NCBI GenBank assembly: GCA_052298855.1
Contig: DAVZXP010000006.1
Location: 1-64,000, forward strand
Source: Fimenecus sp052298855
Lineage (GTDB): Bacteria > Bacillota > Clostridia > Oscillospirales > Acutalibacteraceae
Direction of reading: 5' to 3'
DNA length: 64,000 nt
The stretch's first letter is position 1. Each line of letters starts with the position of its first letter. This document shows positions 33,066 through 41,606 of the stretch, piece after piece. The notes beneath the pieces were generated by a model. The model saw only the letters and a list, made by a program, of their open reading frames with translations. It made no database searches and was not told the DNA's origin. The position numbers were made by a program, and so were the translations under genes.

Positions 33066-33944
33066 ATGAGCGATTCAATAAAACAGAATGTTCAATGGTT
33101 TCCGGGTCATATGGCAAAAACAAGACGGCTTATCAAGGAGTGCTTGCCGTCGGTTGATGCCGTAACGGAAATTTTAGATGCGAGAATGCCGATTTCAAGC
33201 AGTAACCCCGAACTCAACGAGCTTATAGGCAATAAACCTCTTATAGTGCTTCTTAACAAGTGCGATGTCGCAGATGAAAACGCTACAAGACGTTGGCTCA
33301 ATTATTTTAACGAAAAAGGCATTTATGCGCTTGCAGTTGACTGTAAAAGCGGTAACGGACTTAATAAATACGCACCTCTTTTGCGAGAGGTTTTGAAAGA
33401 TAAAATTGCTTCCAATGAGGCTAAGGGTATGATTGGCAAGCCGCTTAGAATTATGGTTGTCGGAATACCGAATACAGGCAAATCCTCGTTCATTAACAGA
33501 ATGGCAGGCAGAAACCGTGCAAAGGTTGCCGATAAAGCAGGTGTTACCCGTCATAATCAGTGGTTTGTAATCGAAAACGGCATTGAACTGCTTGATACAC
33601 CCGGCGTTTTGTGGCCAAAATTCGATGATCCGAAAATAGGTGACAGACTTGCATTTATAGGCTCGGTTAAGGATGAAGTTTTCGACTCCGAAACCCTTGC
33701 CGTAAGACTTTTGGAGGTGCTTTCGAGAGATTACCCCGACAGACTTTCGGAAAGATATAAAATTGACGATTTTTCAGAACTTGAGGCTTATGAAATACTT
33801 GAACTTATCGGCAGAAAAAGAGGTATGATGATGCGTGGCGGTGAGATTGACACGCTCAGAGCTTCGATAATGCTTCTTGACGAATACCGTGCAGGTAAGC
33901 TCGGCAGAATAACTCTTGACACAATCGGAGAATTTGATGGTTGA
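33066..33944 (+). CDS. rbgA: Ribosome biogenesis GTPase YlqF/RbgA
   Basis: A circularly permuted GTPase required for a late step of 50S assembly. The G motifs occur in the permuted order: G4 NKCD (about 60), G5-like DCKSGNG, then the P-loop GIPNTGKSSF and G3 LDTPGVLWP. NVQWFPGHMAKTRR at the start and the C-terminal RNA-binding helical domain complete it. 292 residues, normal. It starts 4 bases after lepB and overlaps rnhB. Confidence 0.97.
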   Translation: MSDSIKQNVQWFPGHMAKTRRLIKECLPSVDAVTEILDARMPISSSNPELNELIGNKPLIVLLNKCDVADENATRRWLNYFNEKGIYALAVDCKSGNGLNKYAPLLREVLKDKIASNEAKGMIGKPLRIMVVGIPNTGKSSFINRMAGRNRAKVADKAGVTRHNQWFVIENGIELLDTPGVLWPKFDDPKIGDRLAFIGSVKDEVFDSETLAVRLLEVLSRDYPDRLSERYKIDDFSELEAYEILELIGRKRGMMMRGGEIDTLRASIMLLDEYRAGKLGRITLDTIGEFDG

Positions 33945-34545
33945 TTACAGTATTGAAAACGAATACAGAGAAAAAGGCTTTAATATAATTTGCGGAGTTG
34001 ACGAAGCAGGCAGAGGTCCTTTGGCAGGACCTGTTTATGCGGCGGCGGTAATTTTGCCGTCGGACTGTGTAATCGAAGGGCTTAACGACTCTAAAAAGCT
34101 GACAGAAAAAAAGCGTGAAGCACTTTTTGACGAAATAAAAGAAAAGGCGTTGGCTTACGGTATCGCAAGTGCCGACGAAAAGGAAATTGACGAAATTAAC
34201 ATATTAAACGCAACCTTTCTTGCAATGAAAAGAGCGATTGACTCACTTTCCGTAAAGCCGGACCTTGCATTGATTGACGGTAATCAAAAACCGCATACCG
34301 ATATTGAGGAAGTAACGGTTATCAAGGGCGACGCAAAGTCAATGTCGATAGCCGCTGCCTCGGTGCTTGCTAAGGTCAGCAGGGACAGATATATGCTTGA
34401 AATGGCGGAAAAATATCCTCAATACGAATTTGCAAGGCACAAGGGATACGGCACAAAGCTGCACTATGAAAAAATTGCTCAATACGGTGTTTGCGATATT
34501 CACAGACGTACTTTTCTAAAGAAAATTCTCGGAGAGCAAAAATGA
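33937..34545 (+). CDS. rnhB: Ribonuclease HII
   Basis: Cleaves RNA in RNA-DNA hybrids, including single ribonucleotides in DNA. The acidic site appears as GVDEAGRGPLAGPV (Asp-Glu), and later LIDG and KGDAKSMSIAAASVLAKVSRD. The ATG chosen has CGGAG 6 bases upstream and overlaps the rbgA stop by 8 bases; a TTG 21 bases upstream is less likely. 202 residues, typical. Confidence 0.97.
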   Translation: MVDYSIENEYREKGFNIICGVDEAGRGPLAGPVYAAAVILPSDCVIEGLNDSKKLTEKKREALFDEIKEKALAYGIASADEKEIDEINILNATFLAMKRAIDSLSVKPDLALIDGNQKPHTDIEEVTVIKGDAKSMSIAAASVLAKVSRDRYMLEMAEKYPQYEFARHKGYGTKLHYEKIAQYGVCDIHRRTFLKKILGEQK

Positions 34546-34907
34546 ACAGGGCAATGACAGGTGTATACGGCGAGCTTTATGCGGGCAGGTATCTTCGTGA
34601 TAACGGGTATTCGATAATAACGGCTAACTACCGTTGCAGATTCGGCGAAATCGACATAATCGCAAGCGATAAAAATTACATTGCCTTCGTTGAGGTCAAA
34701 ACAAGGGACGTCGGCTTTGTCGTAAGCGGTAAGGAAGCGGTTGACTACGGAAAGCGCAAAAGAATTTTAGCAACCTCCAAATTCTTCCTTTCCAAGAACA
34801 GCTTTGATTTGCAACCGAGATTTGACGTTGCCGAAGTGTATATGGAAAACGGCGAGGTTTCCTCGTTCAATTATATAAAAAACGCATATCAGGAAGAAGA
34901 AAAATAA
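34542..34907 (+). CDS. YraN/UPF0102 family nuclease-fold protein
   Basis: A 121-residue protein with a PD-(D/E)XK-like pattern: GELYAGRYLRDNGY, NYRCRFGEIDIIASD and VEVKTR, where Asp, Glu and Lys would form the metal site. The family is common next to rnhB, but its biological substrate is not established. The ATG overlaps the rnhB stop and has GGAGAG upstream. Last gene of the operon. Confidence 0.92.
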   Translation: MNRAMTGVYGELYAGRYLRDNGYSIITANYRCRFGEIDIIASDKNYIAFVEVKTRDVGFVVSGKEAVDYGKRKRILATSKFFLSKNSFDLQPRFDVAEVYMENGEVSSFNYIKNAYQEEEK

Positions 34908-34911
34908 TTTA

Positions 34912-34949
34912 TAAAGCCAATTGAATTAAGGCTTTATGTATGATAAAAT
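34912..34949 (+). promoter_or_regulatory. thrC promoter with -35 in a hairpin-like palindrome
   Basis: TTGAAT, 17 bases, TAAAAT. The -35 box lies in the loop of ATAAAGCC...GGCTTTAT, an inverted repeat that could also act as a weak terminator of the upstream operon. Confidence 0.5.
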
Positions 34950-34979
34950 ATTTTGAATTTTAAGTAGGGAGTGTATCAG

Positions 34980-36473
34980 ATGATTTACACAAGCACGAGA
35001 GATAAATCTATCGGCGTTTCAGCGTCGGAGGCTATTGCAAAGGGTATCTCCTCGGAGGGCGGACTTTTTGTTCCCACCGAAATTCCCACGCTGAGCCTTG
35101 ACGATATTAAGAGAATAGGAACGCTTGATTATATCGGCAGAGCCAAAGAGGTATTGAAGCTTTTTCTTACGGATTTTACCGAAGAAGAGCTTGATATGTG
35201 TGTAAACGGCGCTTATAAAAAAGGTAAGTTCTCCTCCGATAAGGTTGCTCCGCTTTATAAGCTTAACGATAAGGAAAATATCCTTGAACTTTGGAGAGGA
35301 CCTACCTGTGCGTTTAAGGATATGGCTTTGCAGCTGCTTCCCTATTTGCTCACGGTTTCGGCAGGTAAAACTCTCAAAGACACAAAAATCGTAATCCTTG
35401 TTGCTACTTCGGGCGATACAGGTAAGGCTGCTCTTGAAGGCTTTAAGGATGTACCGAACACGGAAATCCTTGTTTTTTATCCCGTTGACGGTGTAAGCCC
35501 GATGCAGAAACTCCAAATGACAACCCAAGAGGGCAAAAATGTCAGCGTATGCGCTATCAGAGGCAATTTTGATGACGCTCAAAGCGGTGTTAAGGCAATC
35601 TTTACAAATAAGGAAATTGAAAAGAAGTTCAAGGAAAACAACCTTGCTTTCTCGTCTGCAAACTCAATCAACTGGGGCAGACTTGTTCCGCAGATTGTAT
35701 ATTATGTATCCGCTTACTGCGATATGGTCGAGAACGGTTCATTGAAACTTGGCGAGGAAATGAACGTTGTTGTTCCCACGGGCAACTTCGGTAACATTCT
35801 TGCAGCTTATTACGCAAAAGAAATGGGCGTTCCGATTAAAAAGCTTATCTGTGCTTCTAACTCAAACAATGTTCTTACCGATTTCTTGAAAAGCGGTACA
35901 TATAATAAGAACAGAGATTTTTATTGCACTACTTCTCCCTCAATGGATATTCTTATCTCGTCAAACCTTGAAAGACTTCTCTTTATCCTTTCGGGCTATG
36001 ACGCGAAAAAGACCGCAGAGTATATGCGTGAATTGAGCGTTGACGGTAAGTATAGCGTTGATTCTGACCTTTACAAGAAAATTTCAGACCTCTTTGATGC
36101 AGGCTATTGCGACGATAATGCCACAAAGGCTACAATCAATGAGATTTTCAAAAAGTATAACTATCTTTGCGACACTCACACGGCGGTTGCCGTAAATGTT
36201 TATGAGGAATATACAAAGAGAATGGGCGACGATACACCGACAGTTATCGCTTCGACCGCAAATCCCTATAAGTTTTCCGCAAGCGTGCTTTCGGCAATTA
36301 CCGACGATATTAAGTCCGAGGACGAATTCTCAATGGTTGAAGAGCTGTTTGAGAAATCAAAGGAGCCCGTACCGCCTCAGCTTGCTACCCTTAAAGGAAA
36401 AGCACCGAGATTTACAAGAGTTTCCGATAAAGAGGATATGGCGCAAGTCGTATTCGATATGCTCGGAATATAA
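34980..36473 (+). CDS. thrC: Threonine synthase
   Basis: A PLP enzyme converting O-phosphohomoserine to threonine. The 497-residue length marks the longer bacterial class. TSTRDKSIGVSASEAIAKG is the typical start, GPTCAFKDMAL carries the PLP Lys, LVATSGDTGKAALEGF is the phosphate/PLP loop, and VPTGNFGNILAAYYAKEMG is the family signature. ATG has an AGGGAG SD; an upstream GTG in frame is less likely. Monocistronic, ending in a terminator. Confidence 0.96.
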   Translation: MIYTSTRDKSIGVSASEAIAKGISSEGGLFVPTEIPTLSLDDIKRIGTLDYIGRAKEVLKLFLTDFTEEELDMCVNGAYKKGKFSSDKVAPLYKLNDKENILELWRGPTCAFKDMALQLLPYLLTVSAGKTLKDTKIVILVATSGDTGKAALEGFKDVPNTEILVFYPVDGVSPMQKLQMTTQEGKNVSVCAIRGNFDDAQSGVKAIFTNKEIEKKFKENNLAFSSANSINWGRLVPQIVYYVSAYCDMVENGSLKLGEEMNVVVPTGNFGNILAAYYAKEMGVPIKKLICASNSNNVLTDFLKSGTYNKNRDFYCTTSPSMDILISSNLERLLFILSGYDAKKTAEYMRELSVDGKYSVDSDLYKKISDLFDAGYCDDNATKATINEIFKKYNYLCDTHTAVAVNVYEEYTKRMGDDTPTVIASTANPYKFSASVLSAITDDIKSEDEFSMVEELFEKSKEPVPPQLATLKGKAPRFTRVSDKEDMAQVVFDMLGI

Positions 36474-36492
36474 AACAGCTTTAATATATTAA

Positions 36493-36520
36493 AAAAAGCG
36501 GATTTATTCCGCTTTTTGCT
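36493..36520 (+). terminator. Terminator of thrC
   Basis: AAAAAGCGGA pairs with TCCGCTTTTT. The stem ends in its own T run. Confidence 0.85.
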
Positions 36521-36546
36521 TCTTAAGTTATTAGGAGTAAAATTAT

Positions 36547-37242
36547 ATGTCTTTATATGCAATCGGCGATACTCATTTGTCGCTCGGAACGGATAAGCCG
36601 ATGGATATTTTTCACGGTTGGGACAATTACGTTGAACGGCTTGAGGCAAATTGGAAAAAGCTCATTACCGATGAGGACACCGTGGTTATACTCGGTGACG
36701 TTTCGTGGGCTATGAAGCTTGAAAATGCGGTTGATGACTTTGCGTTTATAAATTCCTTGCCCGGACAAAAGTTAATATTAAAGGGTAATCACGACTATTG
36801 GTGGAACACAATGTCGAAAATGAACGGCTTTTTGGAGGAGAACTCCTTTTCGACGATTAAATTCATTTTCAACAATGCCTACCGTGTCGGCGATTACAGC
36901 ATCTGCGGCACAAGAGGCTGGTTTTTTGACGATACCCAACAGCACAGCGAAAAGGTTGTGAAAAGGGAGGCGGCAAGGCTCGAGGCTTCTATCAAGGCAG
37001 GTAAACAGCTCGGCGGCGAGCCGCTTGTGTTCTTACATTATCCGCCCGTGAGTATTTCGCAGATATGCGAGCCGATATATGACGTCTTGCTCCGTGAGGA
37101 CATTAAGTATTGCTATTATGCGCATTTGCACGGTCAAGCGGTGAATTTTGCGTTTACCTCGGAAAAGGACGGAATTAAATTCGAGCTTTTGTCGGCAGAT
37201 TACCTTAAATTCTGCCCAAAGCTTATTAAATTAACAAAATAA
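36547..37242 (+). CDS. Metallophosphoesterase
   Basis: A calcineurin-like phosphoesterase of 231 residues. The metal-binding motifs occur in order: GDTHLS (Asp-His), VILGDVSWA (Asp), LKGNHDYWW (Asn-His), and then LHYPPV and YAHLHGQA (His). The YWWNTMSKMNGF stretch is shared with a clostridial subgroup of unknown substrate. It lies 26 bases after the thrC terminator with an SD (TTAGGAG) but no promoter I can call, so it may depend on read-through from thrC. Confidence 0.88.
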   Translation: MSLYAIGDTHLSLGTDKPMDIFHGWDNYVERLEANWKKLITDEDTVVILGDVSWAMKLENAVDDFAFINSLPGQKLILKGNHDYWWNTMSKMNGFLEENSFSTIKFIFNNAYRVGDYSICGTRGWFFDDTQQHSEKVVKREAARLEASIKAGKQLGGEPLVFLHYPPVSISQICEPIYDVLLREDIKYCYYAHLHGQAVNFAFTSEKDGIKFELLSADYLKFCPKLIKLTK

Positions 37243-37275
37243 TAAAAAAGTATAGCAATTTTATACATTATGTGA

Positions 37276-37281
37276 TATAAT
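37276..37281 (+). promoter_or_regulatory. Probable -10 box of the tig-clpP-clpX region
   Basis: A perfect TATAAT lies 38 bases before the tig ATG, but the -35 is poor (TAGCAA at 17 bases). A second TATAAT, at 37295, with GTGATA 17 bases upstream, would place the start inside the SD and is less likely. Confidence 0.4.
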
Positions 37282-37318
37282 GCTCAAGATAGTGTATAAT
37301 TTTCAGGAGGAAGATTAA

Positions 37319-38716
37319 ATGAGTCTTAAATCATCAAACAAAATTGAAGAGAATGTTTGGGAGCTTGAAGTTGCTGTTGACGGCGAAACCTTTATGAACG
37401 CTGTTAATAAGGCATACCTTCAGCAGAGAAAGAAAATCAACGTTCCCGGCTTCAGAAAGGGTAAGGCACCCCGTGCTTTCATCGAAAAGATGTACGGCGA
37501 GGCAGTTTTCTATGAGGACGCTCTTGAAATCGTATATCCCGATGCAGTAACATCCGCTATTGAAGAGGCTAAACTTGAGGTTATTGACACTCCGTTCGAC
37601 CTTGAAGTTCCCGAGATGGGCAAGGACGGCGTTGTGATCAAGCTCAAGGTTACCGTTATGCCCGAGGTTAAGCTCGGCAAATATAAAGGCATAAAGGCTA
37701 CAAAGAAGTCTGCAAAGGTTTCTGCTGAGGACGTTAAGTCTCACATTAACAATATGCTTGAGCAGAATTCAAGAATTGTTACCGTTGAAACAAAGAGAAA
37801 GGTTAAGAAGAACGATATTGCAGTTATCGACTTTGAGGGCTTTGTTGACGGCGTAGCTTTTGAGGGCGGCAAGGCTGAAAACTATGAGCTTACAATCGGC
37901 TCAAATCAGTTTATCCCCGGCTTTGAGGATCAGATTATCGGTCACAAGGCAGGCGAGGAGTTTGACGTAAACGTTAAGTTCCCCGAGGACTACCATGCAG
38001 AGCTTGCAGGTAAGGACGCAACCTTCAAAATCAAGCTTCACGAGATTAAAGTTAAAGAGGTTCCCGCACTTGACGATGAGTTCGTTAAGGACGTGAGCGA
38101 ATATGATACAGTTGATGAGCTCAAGAAGAACGTTAAGGAAGAGCTTGAGCATAAGAAGCAGCATGAGGTTGAGGCTGAGGCTAACAACGAGGTTCTCGAC
38201 AAGCTCGCTGACCTTGTAACAGCTGTTATCCCCGATTGTATGATTGAAAAGAAGATGGACGATGACGTTCAGGATTTCGCTTACCGTCTTCAGATGCAGG
38301 GACTTGACCTTAATACTTATCTTAAATACACAGGCTCTGACGAAAAGACCTTCCGTGAGCAGTATAAGGAGCAGGCAGAGAAGCAGGTTAAGCTTGACCT
38401 TGCTTTGGCTGAAATCATCAAAAAGGAAAGCCTTGAGGTTTCTGACGCTGACCTTGAAGAAGAATATGCTCAGTATGCAAAAGCATATAATATGGATGTT
38501 GACCAGATTAAGAAGGCTATTCCGGCTGACAATCTCAAGCCCGAGCTTCTTCAGAGAAAGGCTGTTGATTTCGTAATCGAAAACGCAAGCTTTGCAGCTG
38601 AAAAGAAGCCGGCAGCTAAGAAGTCGGCAGCACCTAAGGCTGAAAAGGCTGACGAAGAAAAGCCTGAGGCTAAGAAAACAACAAAGAAAGCTCCCGCAAA
38701 GAAGGACGCTGAATAA
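37319..38716 (+). CDS. tig: Trigger factor (ribosome-associated chaperone and prolyl isomerase)
   Basis: The ribosome-bound chaperone meeting nascent chains. The N-terminal domain has the ribosome-docking loop GFRKGKAPR; the FKBP-like domain includes VDGVAFEGGKAEN and the GSNQFIPGFEDQIIG pattern; a long helical arm follows. A strong SD (CAGGAGG) precedes the ATG. After about residue 425 comes a Lys/Ala/Pro/Glu-rich tail (KPAAKKSAAPKAEKA and onward to the end), not part of the classic fold. clpP and clpX follow, as in many Firmicutes. Confidence 0.96.
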   Translation: MSLKSSNKIEENVWELEVAVDGETFMNAVNKAYLQQRKKINVPGFRKGKAPRAFIEKMYGEAVFYEDALEIVYPDAVTSAIEEAKLEVIDTPFDLEVPEMGKDGVVIKLKVTVMPEVKLGKYKGIKATKKSAKVSAEDVKSHINNMLEQNSRIVTVETKRKVKKNDIAVIDFEGFVDGVAFEGGKAENYELTIGSNQFIPGFEDQIIGHKAGEEFDVNVKFPEDYHAELAGKDATFKIKLHEIKVKEVPALDDEFVKDVSEYDTVDELKKNVKEELEHKKQHEVEAEANNEVLDKLADLVTAVIPDCMIEKKMDDDVQDFAYRLQMQGLDLNTYLKYTGSDEKTFREQYKEQAEKQVKLDLALAEIIKKESLEVSDADLEEEYAQYAKAYNMDVDQIKKAIPADNLKPELLQRKAVDFVIENASFAAEKKPAAKKSAAPKAEKADEEKPEAKKTTKKAPAKKDAE

Positions 38717-38794
38717 TTTTTGATTAAAAGGCTTGTTTATAAGCAATAATCTATTAGGGAAAAGGGAAGATATTACATTTTGGAGGTAAGTTTT

Positions 38795-39376
38795 ATGGCA
38801 TTGGTTCCTTACGTAGTTGAACAGACCAGCCGTGGTGAACGTTCATACGATATTTTCTCAAGACTTCTCAACGACAGAATTATAGTTTTGTCAGATGAGG
38901 TAAATGACGCAACTGCAAGCCTTGTCGTAGCACAGCTTTTATATCTTGAGGCTCAGGATCCCGAAAAGGATATCAGCCTCTATATAAACAGTCCCGGCGG
39001 TTCTGTAACCGCTGGCTTTGCTATCTATGACACAATGCAGTATATTAAATGCGATGTTTCAACAATTTGTATGGGGATGGCAGCAAGCATGGGTGCATTC
39101 CTTCTTTCTGCCGGTGCAAAGGGTAAGAGATATGCTTTGCCCAATTCCGATATTATGATTCATCAGCCCTCAGGCGGTGCTCAGGGACAGGCGACAGAAA
39201 TCGAAATCACAGCTAAGCACATTCTTAAAACCAAAGCAAAGCTCAACAAGATTTTGGCTGAAAACACGGGCAAACCCGTCGAGGTCATAGCACAGGACAC
39301 CGAGAGAGATAATTTTATGTCTGCCGAGGAGGCTCTTGAATACGGACTTATTGATAAGGTTATCAGTAAAAGATAG
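38795..39376 (+). CDS. clpP: ATP-dependent Clp protease proteolytic subunit ClpP
   Basis: The tetradecameric serine protease that degrades substrates fed by ClpX or other AAA+ partners. 193 residues from ATG with a TTTTGGAGG SD; an in-frame TTG 15 bases upstream overlaps that SD and is not the start. Catalytic Ser98 is in GMAASMGAF and His123 in MIHQPSGG; the Asp is in the QDTERDNF segment. clpX follows by 19 bases. Confidence 0.98.
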   Translation: MALVPYVVEQTSRGERSYDIFSRLLNDRIIVLSDEVNDATASLVVAQLLYLEAQDPEKDISLYINSPGGSVTAGFAIYDTMQYIKCDVSTICMGMAASMGAFLLSAGAKGKRYALPNSDIMIHQPSGGAQGQATEIEITAKHILKTKAKLNKILAENTGKPVEVIAQDTERDNFMSAEEALEYGLIDKVISKR

Positions 39377-39395
39377 TTTTTGAGGGAGGCCTATA

Positions 39396-40688
39396 ATGGC
39401 AAAAGAAACGAATAGTAAGATAATGCGTTGCTCCTTTTGCGGTAAAACTCAAGACCAGGTTGAGAAGCTTATTGCCGGCCCGGGAGTTTGCATATGTGAC
39501 GAATGTATAGAATTGTGTTTGGGTATAATCGAAGAAGAAAAAAGTTCAAATGTTCCCGCTAAACGAAACAACTCTGCAGGAAGTAAATTAAAGCCGTTAC
39601 CGAAGCCTGCCGAAATCAAGGCTATGCTTGATGAATATGTCGTAGGTCAGGATTCAGCGAAGATTACTTTAAGCGTTGCCGTTTATAATCACTATAAGCG
39701 TATTTACTGTTCTCACAAGAGCGATGTTGATATTCAAAAGAGCAATGTTGTTCTCTTAGGACCTACCGGCGTAGGTAAAACGATGCTTGCACAGACGCTT
39801 GCAAGAATTTTGGATGTTCCGTTTGCTATTGCAGATGCAACAACGCTTACCGAAGCAGGATATGTCGGCGAGGATGTTGAAAATATCCTTTTAAGACTTA
39901 TTCAGGCAGCGGATTATGATATAGAAAAGGCTCAAAAGGGCATTATCTATGTCGATGAAATTGATAAAATTGCAAGGAAATCCGAAAATCCGTCTATAAC
40001 CCGTGATGTCAGCGGAGAGGGCGTTCAGCAGGCACTTCTTAAAATCCTTGAGGGCACAGTTTCAAACGTACCGCCTCAGGGTGGCAGAAAGCATCCGCAG
40101 CAGGAATTTATTCAAATTGATACCACAAATATTCTGTTTATTTGCGGCGGCGCATTTGACGGCATAGATAAGGTAATCGAAGCGAGAACGGGTAAATCCA
40201 CACTTGGCTTTGGCGGCAAGGTTATGTCAAAATCCGATACGGATATGACCAAAATTTACTCACAGGTAATTCCGCAGGATCTTGTCAAGTTCGGACTTAT
40301 TCCGGAGCTTGTCGGCAGAGTGCCTGTTTTAACAACGCTTGACAACCTTGATAAGGATGCGCTTGTAAGAATACTTACAGAGCCGAAAAATGCTCTTGTT
40401 AAGCAGTACGAAGCACTTTTTTCAATGGATAATGTTTCACTTGAATTTCAGGACGGTGCTCTTGAAGCGATAGCCGAGCTTACTCTTGAGAAGGGAACGG
40501 GTGCTCGTGGCTTGAGAGCTATCATGGAGAAAACCTTGATGCCTATTATGTACGAAACTCCTTCGGATACTGAGGTATCGAAGGTAATAATTACTACGGA
40601 TACGGTCAAAAACGGTACCGCACCTATAATCGAGAAGGCTTCTTCAAGCAAAAACAAGACAGGCGGCACAAACAAGACTAAAGGTTAA
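39396..40688 (+). CDS. clpX: ATP-dependent Clp protease ATPase subunit ClpX
   Basis: A AAA+ unfoldase for ClpP. The N-terminal zinc-binding domain has CSFCGKTQ and CDECIELC; then Walker A GPTGVGKT, Walker B IIYVDEIDKIAR, the GYVGEDVE pore loop and sensor/arginine motifs near the ARGLRAIMEK segment. 430 residues with a Lys/Thr/Gly-rich end. A terminator hairpin begins 8 bases after the stop, ending the clp transcript. Confidence 0.98.
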   Translation: MAKETNSKIMRCSFCGKTQDQVEKLIAGPGVCICDECIELCLGIIEEEKSSNVPAKRNNSAGSKLKPLPKPAEIKAMLDEYVVGQDSAKITLSVAVYNHYKRIYCSHKSDVDIQKSNVVLLGPTGVGKTMLAQTLARILDVPFAIADATTLTEAGYVGEDVENILLRLIQAADYDIEKAQKGIIYVDEIDKIARKSENPSITRDVSGEGVQQALLKILEGTVSNVPPQGGRKHPQQEFIQIDTTNILFICGGAFDGIDKVIEARTGKSTLGFGGKVMSKSDTDMTKIYSQVIPQDLVKFGLIPELVGRVPVLTTLDNLDKDALVRILTEPKNALVKQYEALFSMDNVSLEFQDGALEAIAELTLEKGTGARGLRAIMEKTLMPIMYETPSDTEVSKVIITTDTVKNGTAPIIEKASSSKNKTGGTNKTKG

Positions 40689-40695
40689 TTGACAG

Positions 40696-40729
40696 AAAGC
40701 CGATTGCACAGCTTGCAATCGGCTTTTTT
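40696..40729 (+). terminator. Terminator of clpX
   Basis: A 13-bp stem, AAAGCCGATTGCA/TGCAATCGGCTTT, loop CAGCT, ending in TTTTTT. Confidence 0.88.
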
Positions 40730-40748
40730 GGTAAAGGACGGTGAGGAC

Positions 40749-41606
40749 TTGAAGAAAAACAGAAAGCTTGATTTTTCAAGCAAGGATAAAAAGGACTCAA
40801 AGCGTTTTAAGAGCTTTGTTATAGCATTTGCGGCTTTCGTGGTAATTCTCGGAGGCATTTCACTGCTTATGTTTATGAAATCCATTGATTTTAATTTCGG
40901 AAATCTCGTTTCTTCATCAGATGATTTGACAACAGAGCCTCAAACAGAGTCAACAACCTCTCCCGTTGTTATGGAGGGGCAGTCTGAAATTGTCCTTATC
41001 TGCTACGACACCGAAAACAACGTTTCATTTTCATTTCTCATTTCAACCGATATTAAAAAGAAAACAATTACCGTCAATTCCATTCAAAATGACTTTACGG
41101 GCAGCTACAACGGAATTACCGCAACCCTGTCCGAGCATTTCAAAAAATCCGGAGCAGGTGCGTTTGTAAAGGCTTTTGAAAGCTATTCGGGAATTAAGAC
41201 GGACAGATATATATCAATAGGCGAGCTCCAATTTAAGAGCTTTGCCTCAAAGTTCAAGGATATTGTCGTTGATGTGCCGACGGCTACCGACCCTAAGACT
41301 ACGGGCGGACTTTCGCTCAATGCAGGCACACAAAGCTTGTCTGCTGATATGCTTTTGAAATATCTTAAATATTGCGGATATCCCGAAAAGGCTTCGGCGT
41401 TTTCATCCTTCTTAAAAACAGCTTTTAACGCTTCGCACATAGGAGCGATGGATAATCTTTTTGAATACATTGCGAATAACTCGCAAACCGATATTTCAAT
41501 AATCGATTATACAGGCGAAAAGGATAAAATAGCTGAATTCATCAATACTCAGGGGGAAATAAACGACGGCGGCGTTTATTCAAAAGAGGAGAAAAAGAAT
41601 GCGTAA
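40749..41606 (+). CDS. Membrane-anchored LytR-CpsA-Psr-like (LCP) protein, degenerate
   Basis: About 285 residues from a TTG codon; the SD (GGTGAGG) is very close. A basic N-terminal tail and one span (about 25-45) come first, then a Thr/Ser-rich linker, then an LCP-like domain: EIVLICYDTENNVSFSFLIS, IKKKTITVNSIQ, the pair IKTDRYISIGELQFKSFASKF and GGLSLNAGTQSLSADMLLKY. The usual RDT(Y/R) phosphate-binding segment is QNDF instead, so the Arg needed in LCP ligases is absent. It probably no longer acts as a cell-wall polymer ligase. It overlaps the next gene by 8 bases; what drives transcription past the clpX terminator is not clear. Confidence 0.65.
   Translation: MKKNRKLDFSSKDKKDSKRFKSFVIAFAAFVVILGGISLLMFMKSIDFNFGNLVSSSDDLTTEPQTESTTSPVVMEGQSEIVLICYDTENNVSFSFLISTDIKKKTITVNSIQNDFTGSYNGITATLSEHFKKSGAGAFVKAFESYSGIKTDRYISIGELQFKSFASKFKDIVVDVPTATDPKTTGGLSLNAGTQSLSADMLLKYLKYCGYPEKASAFSSFLKTAFNASHIGAMDNLFEYIANNSQTDISIIDYTGEKDKIAEFINTQGEINDGGVYSKEEKKNA

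Noticed and set aside
37901..38746. Reverse open frame of 281 codons opposite tig
   Set aside because: Leu/Cys/Phe-rich shadow of a Lys/Glu-rich gene; no SD.
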